From: an uncultured Eubacterium sp.
Lineage (GTDB): Bacteria > Bacillota_A > Clostridia > Lachnospirales > Lachnospiraceae
Direction of reading: 5' to 3'
Length of the DNA: 15,228 bases
Assembly (NCBI GenBank): GCA_948468465.1
Contig: CAOKJJ010000124.1
Location: 1-15,228 of the forward strand
The notes beneath the pieces were generated by a model. That model did no database searches. It saw nothing but the letters and a program-made list of their open reading frames with translations, and was not told where the DNA came from. A program made the translations under genes and the position numbers. Of the stretch, positions 15,161-15,228 are shown piece after piece. Each line of letters opens with the position of its first letter. Positions within the stretch are counted from its first letter, which is position 1.

Positions 15161-15228
15161 ATGAGGGGCGGGACCTGGATTTCGGCGACGTTGGAAGAAT
15201 GTTTAGAAGCCCTTAGGATTCTGCTCTG
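15152..15228 (-). repeat. Inverted third copy of the palindrome arm, cut by the window edge
   Basis: Read in reverse complement this matches 14862-14940. GGCGACGTTGGAAGAATGTTTAGAAGC-like sequence is shared almost exactly, then TTCTGCTCTG, with more divergence in the AACCAG...GGTGAGGGG part. It shows that the structured element recurs and continues beyond the window. Confidence 0.65.

Larger units (their letters stand above)
14584..15228. other. Structured repeat tract downstream of the helicase gene
   Basis: No intact gene is visible in this 645-bp stretch. It holds copy 2 of the 47-bp repeat, a ~240-bp imperfect palindrome with nested hairpins, a minus-strand gene remnant and an inverted third copy of the palindrome arm at the edge. 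It is locally more GC-rich than the coding DNA around it, except for the AT-rich remnant. Confidence 0.6.

Noticed and set aside
14692..15228. CRISPR array
   Set aside because: The repeats are inverted, few, long and diverged, with no regular spacers and no cas genes.

Overview
The window looks like chromosomal DNA from a low-to-mid GC Gram-positive anaerobe of class Clostridia, most likely a Lachnospiraceae gut bacterium. Reasons: strong GGAGG-type ribosome sites before nearly every gene, consensus sigma-A promoters, a secreted 5'-nucleotidase carrying Big_2 repeats, and small proteins (an OB-fold SSB-like protein and a Cys-rich CDCPAC protein) of kinds I associate with that family from memory. 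No rRNA, tRNA, CRISPR array, transposase or integrase was seen.

Layout. (1) 1-1432, plus: a RecA/KaiC-like ATPase whose 5' part is broken by two -1 frameshifts. A perfect 16-bp hairpin and copy 1 of a 47-bp repeat follow. (2) 1604-3818, plus: a methyl-accepting chemotaxis receptor with its own promoter. (3) 3886-5404, minus: a YbaK/ProX-type aminoacyl-tRNA deacylase, a small Cys-rich protein and a MarR regulator. (4) 5467-6449, minus: two apparently decayed genes, a small helical protein and an SSB-like OB-fold protein, each with one -1 frameshift in an A/T run. The SSB-like shift lies exactly on an A AAA AAC slippery heptamer. (5) 6642-6854, plus: a small Cro/CI-type HTH protein. (6) 7099-9153, plus: a secreted 5'-nucleotidase with two C-terminal Big_2 domains, closed by a strong terminator. 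(7) 9301-14583, plus: a likely operon behind a TTGACA-17-TACAAT promoter with a perfect 16-bp palindrome. Its genes are a TetR regulator, a 7-TM protein, an MNT/HEPN toxin-antitoxin-like pair (14-nt overlap) and a large HelD-type helicase. (8) 14584-15228: a structured repeat tract. It holds copy 2 of the 47-bp repeat, a ~240-bp imperfect palindrome with nested hairpins, the 3' remnant of a minus-strand membrane-protein gene, and an inverted third arm of the palindrome running off the window.

The most notable object is the HelD-like protein at 11437-14583. After the helicase core and a Lys/Gln/Pro/Ala-rich linker it carries about 210 residues resembling the N-terminal beta-sandwich of GH31 glycosidases, and it ends where the GH31 catalytic barrel would start. 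The TetR/7-TM/HEPN-MNT/HelD cluster and the repeat family beside it are the best candidates for something undescribed.
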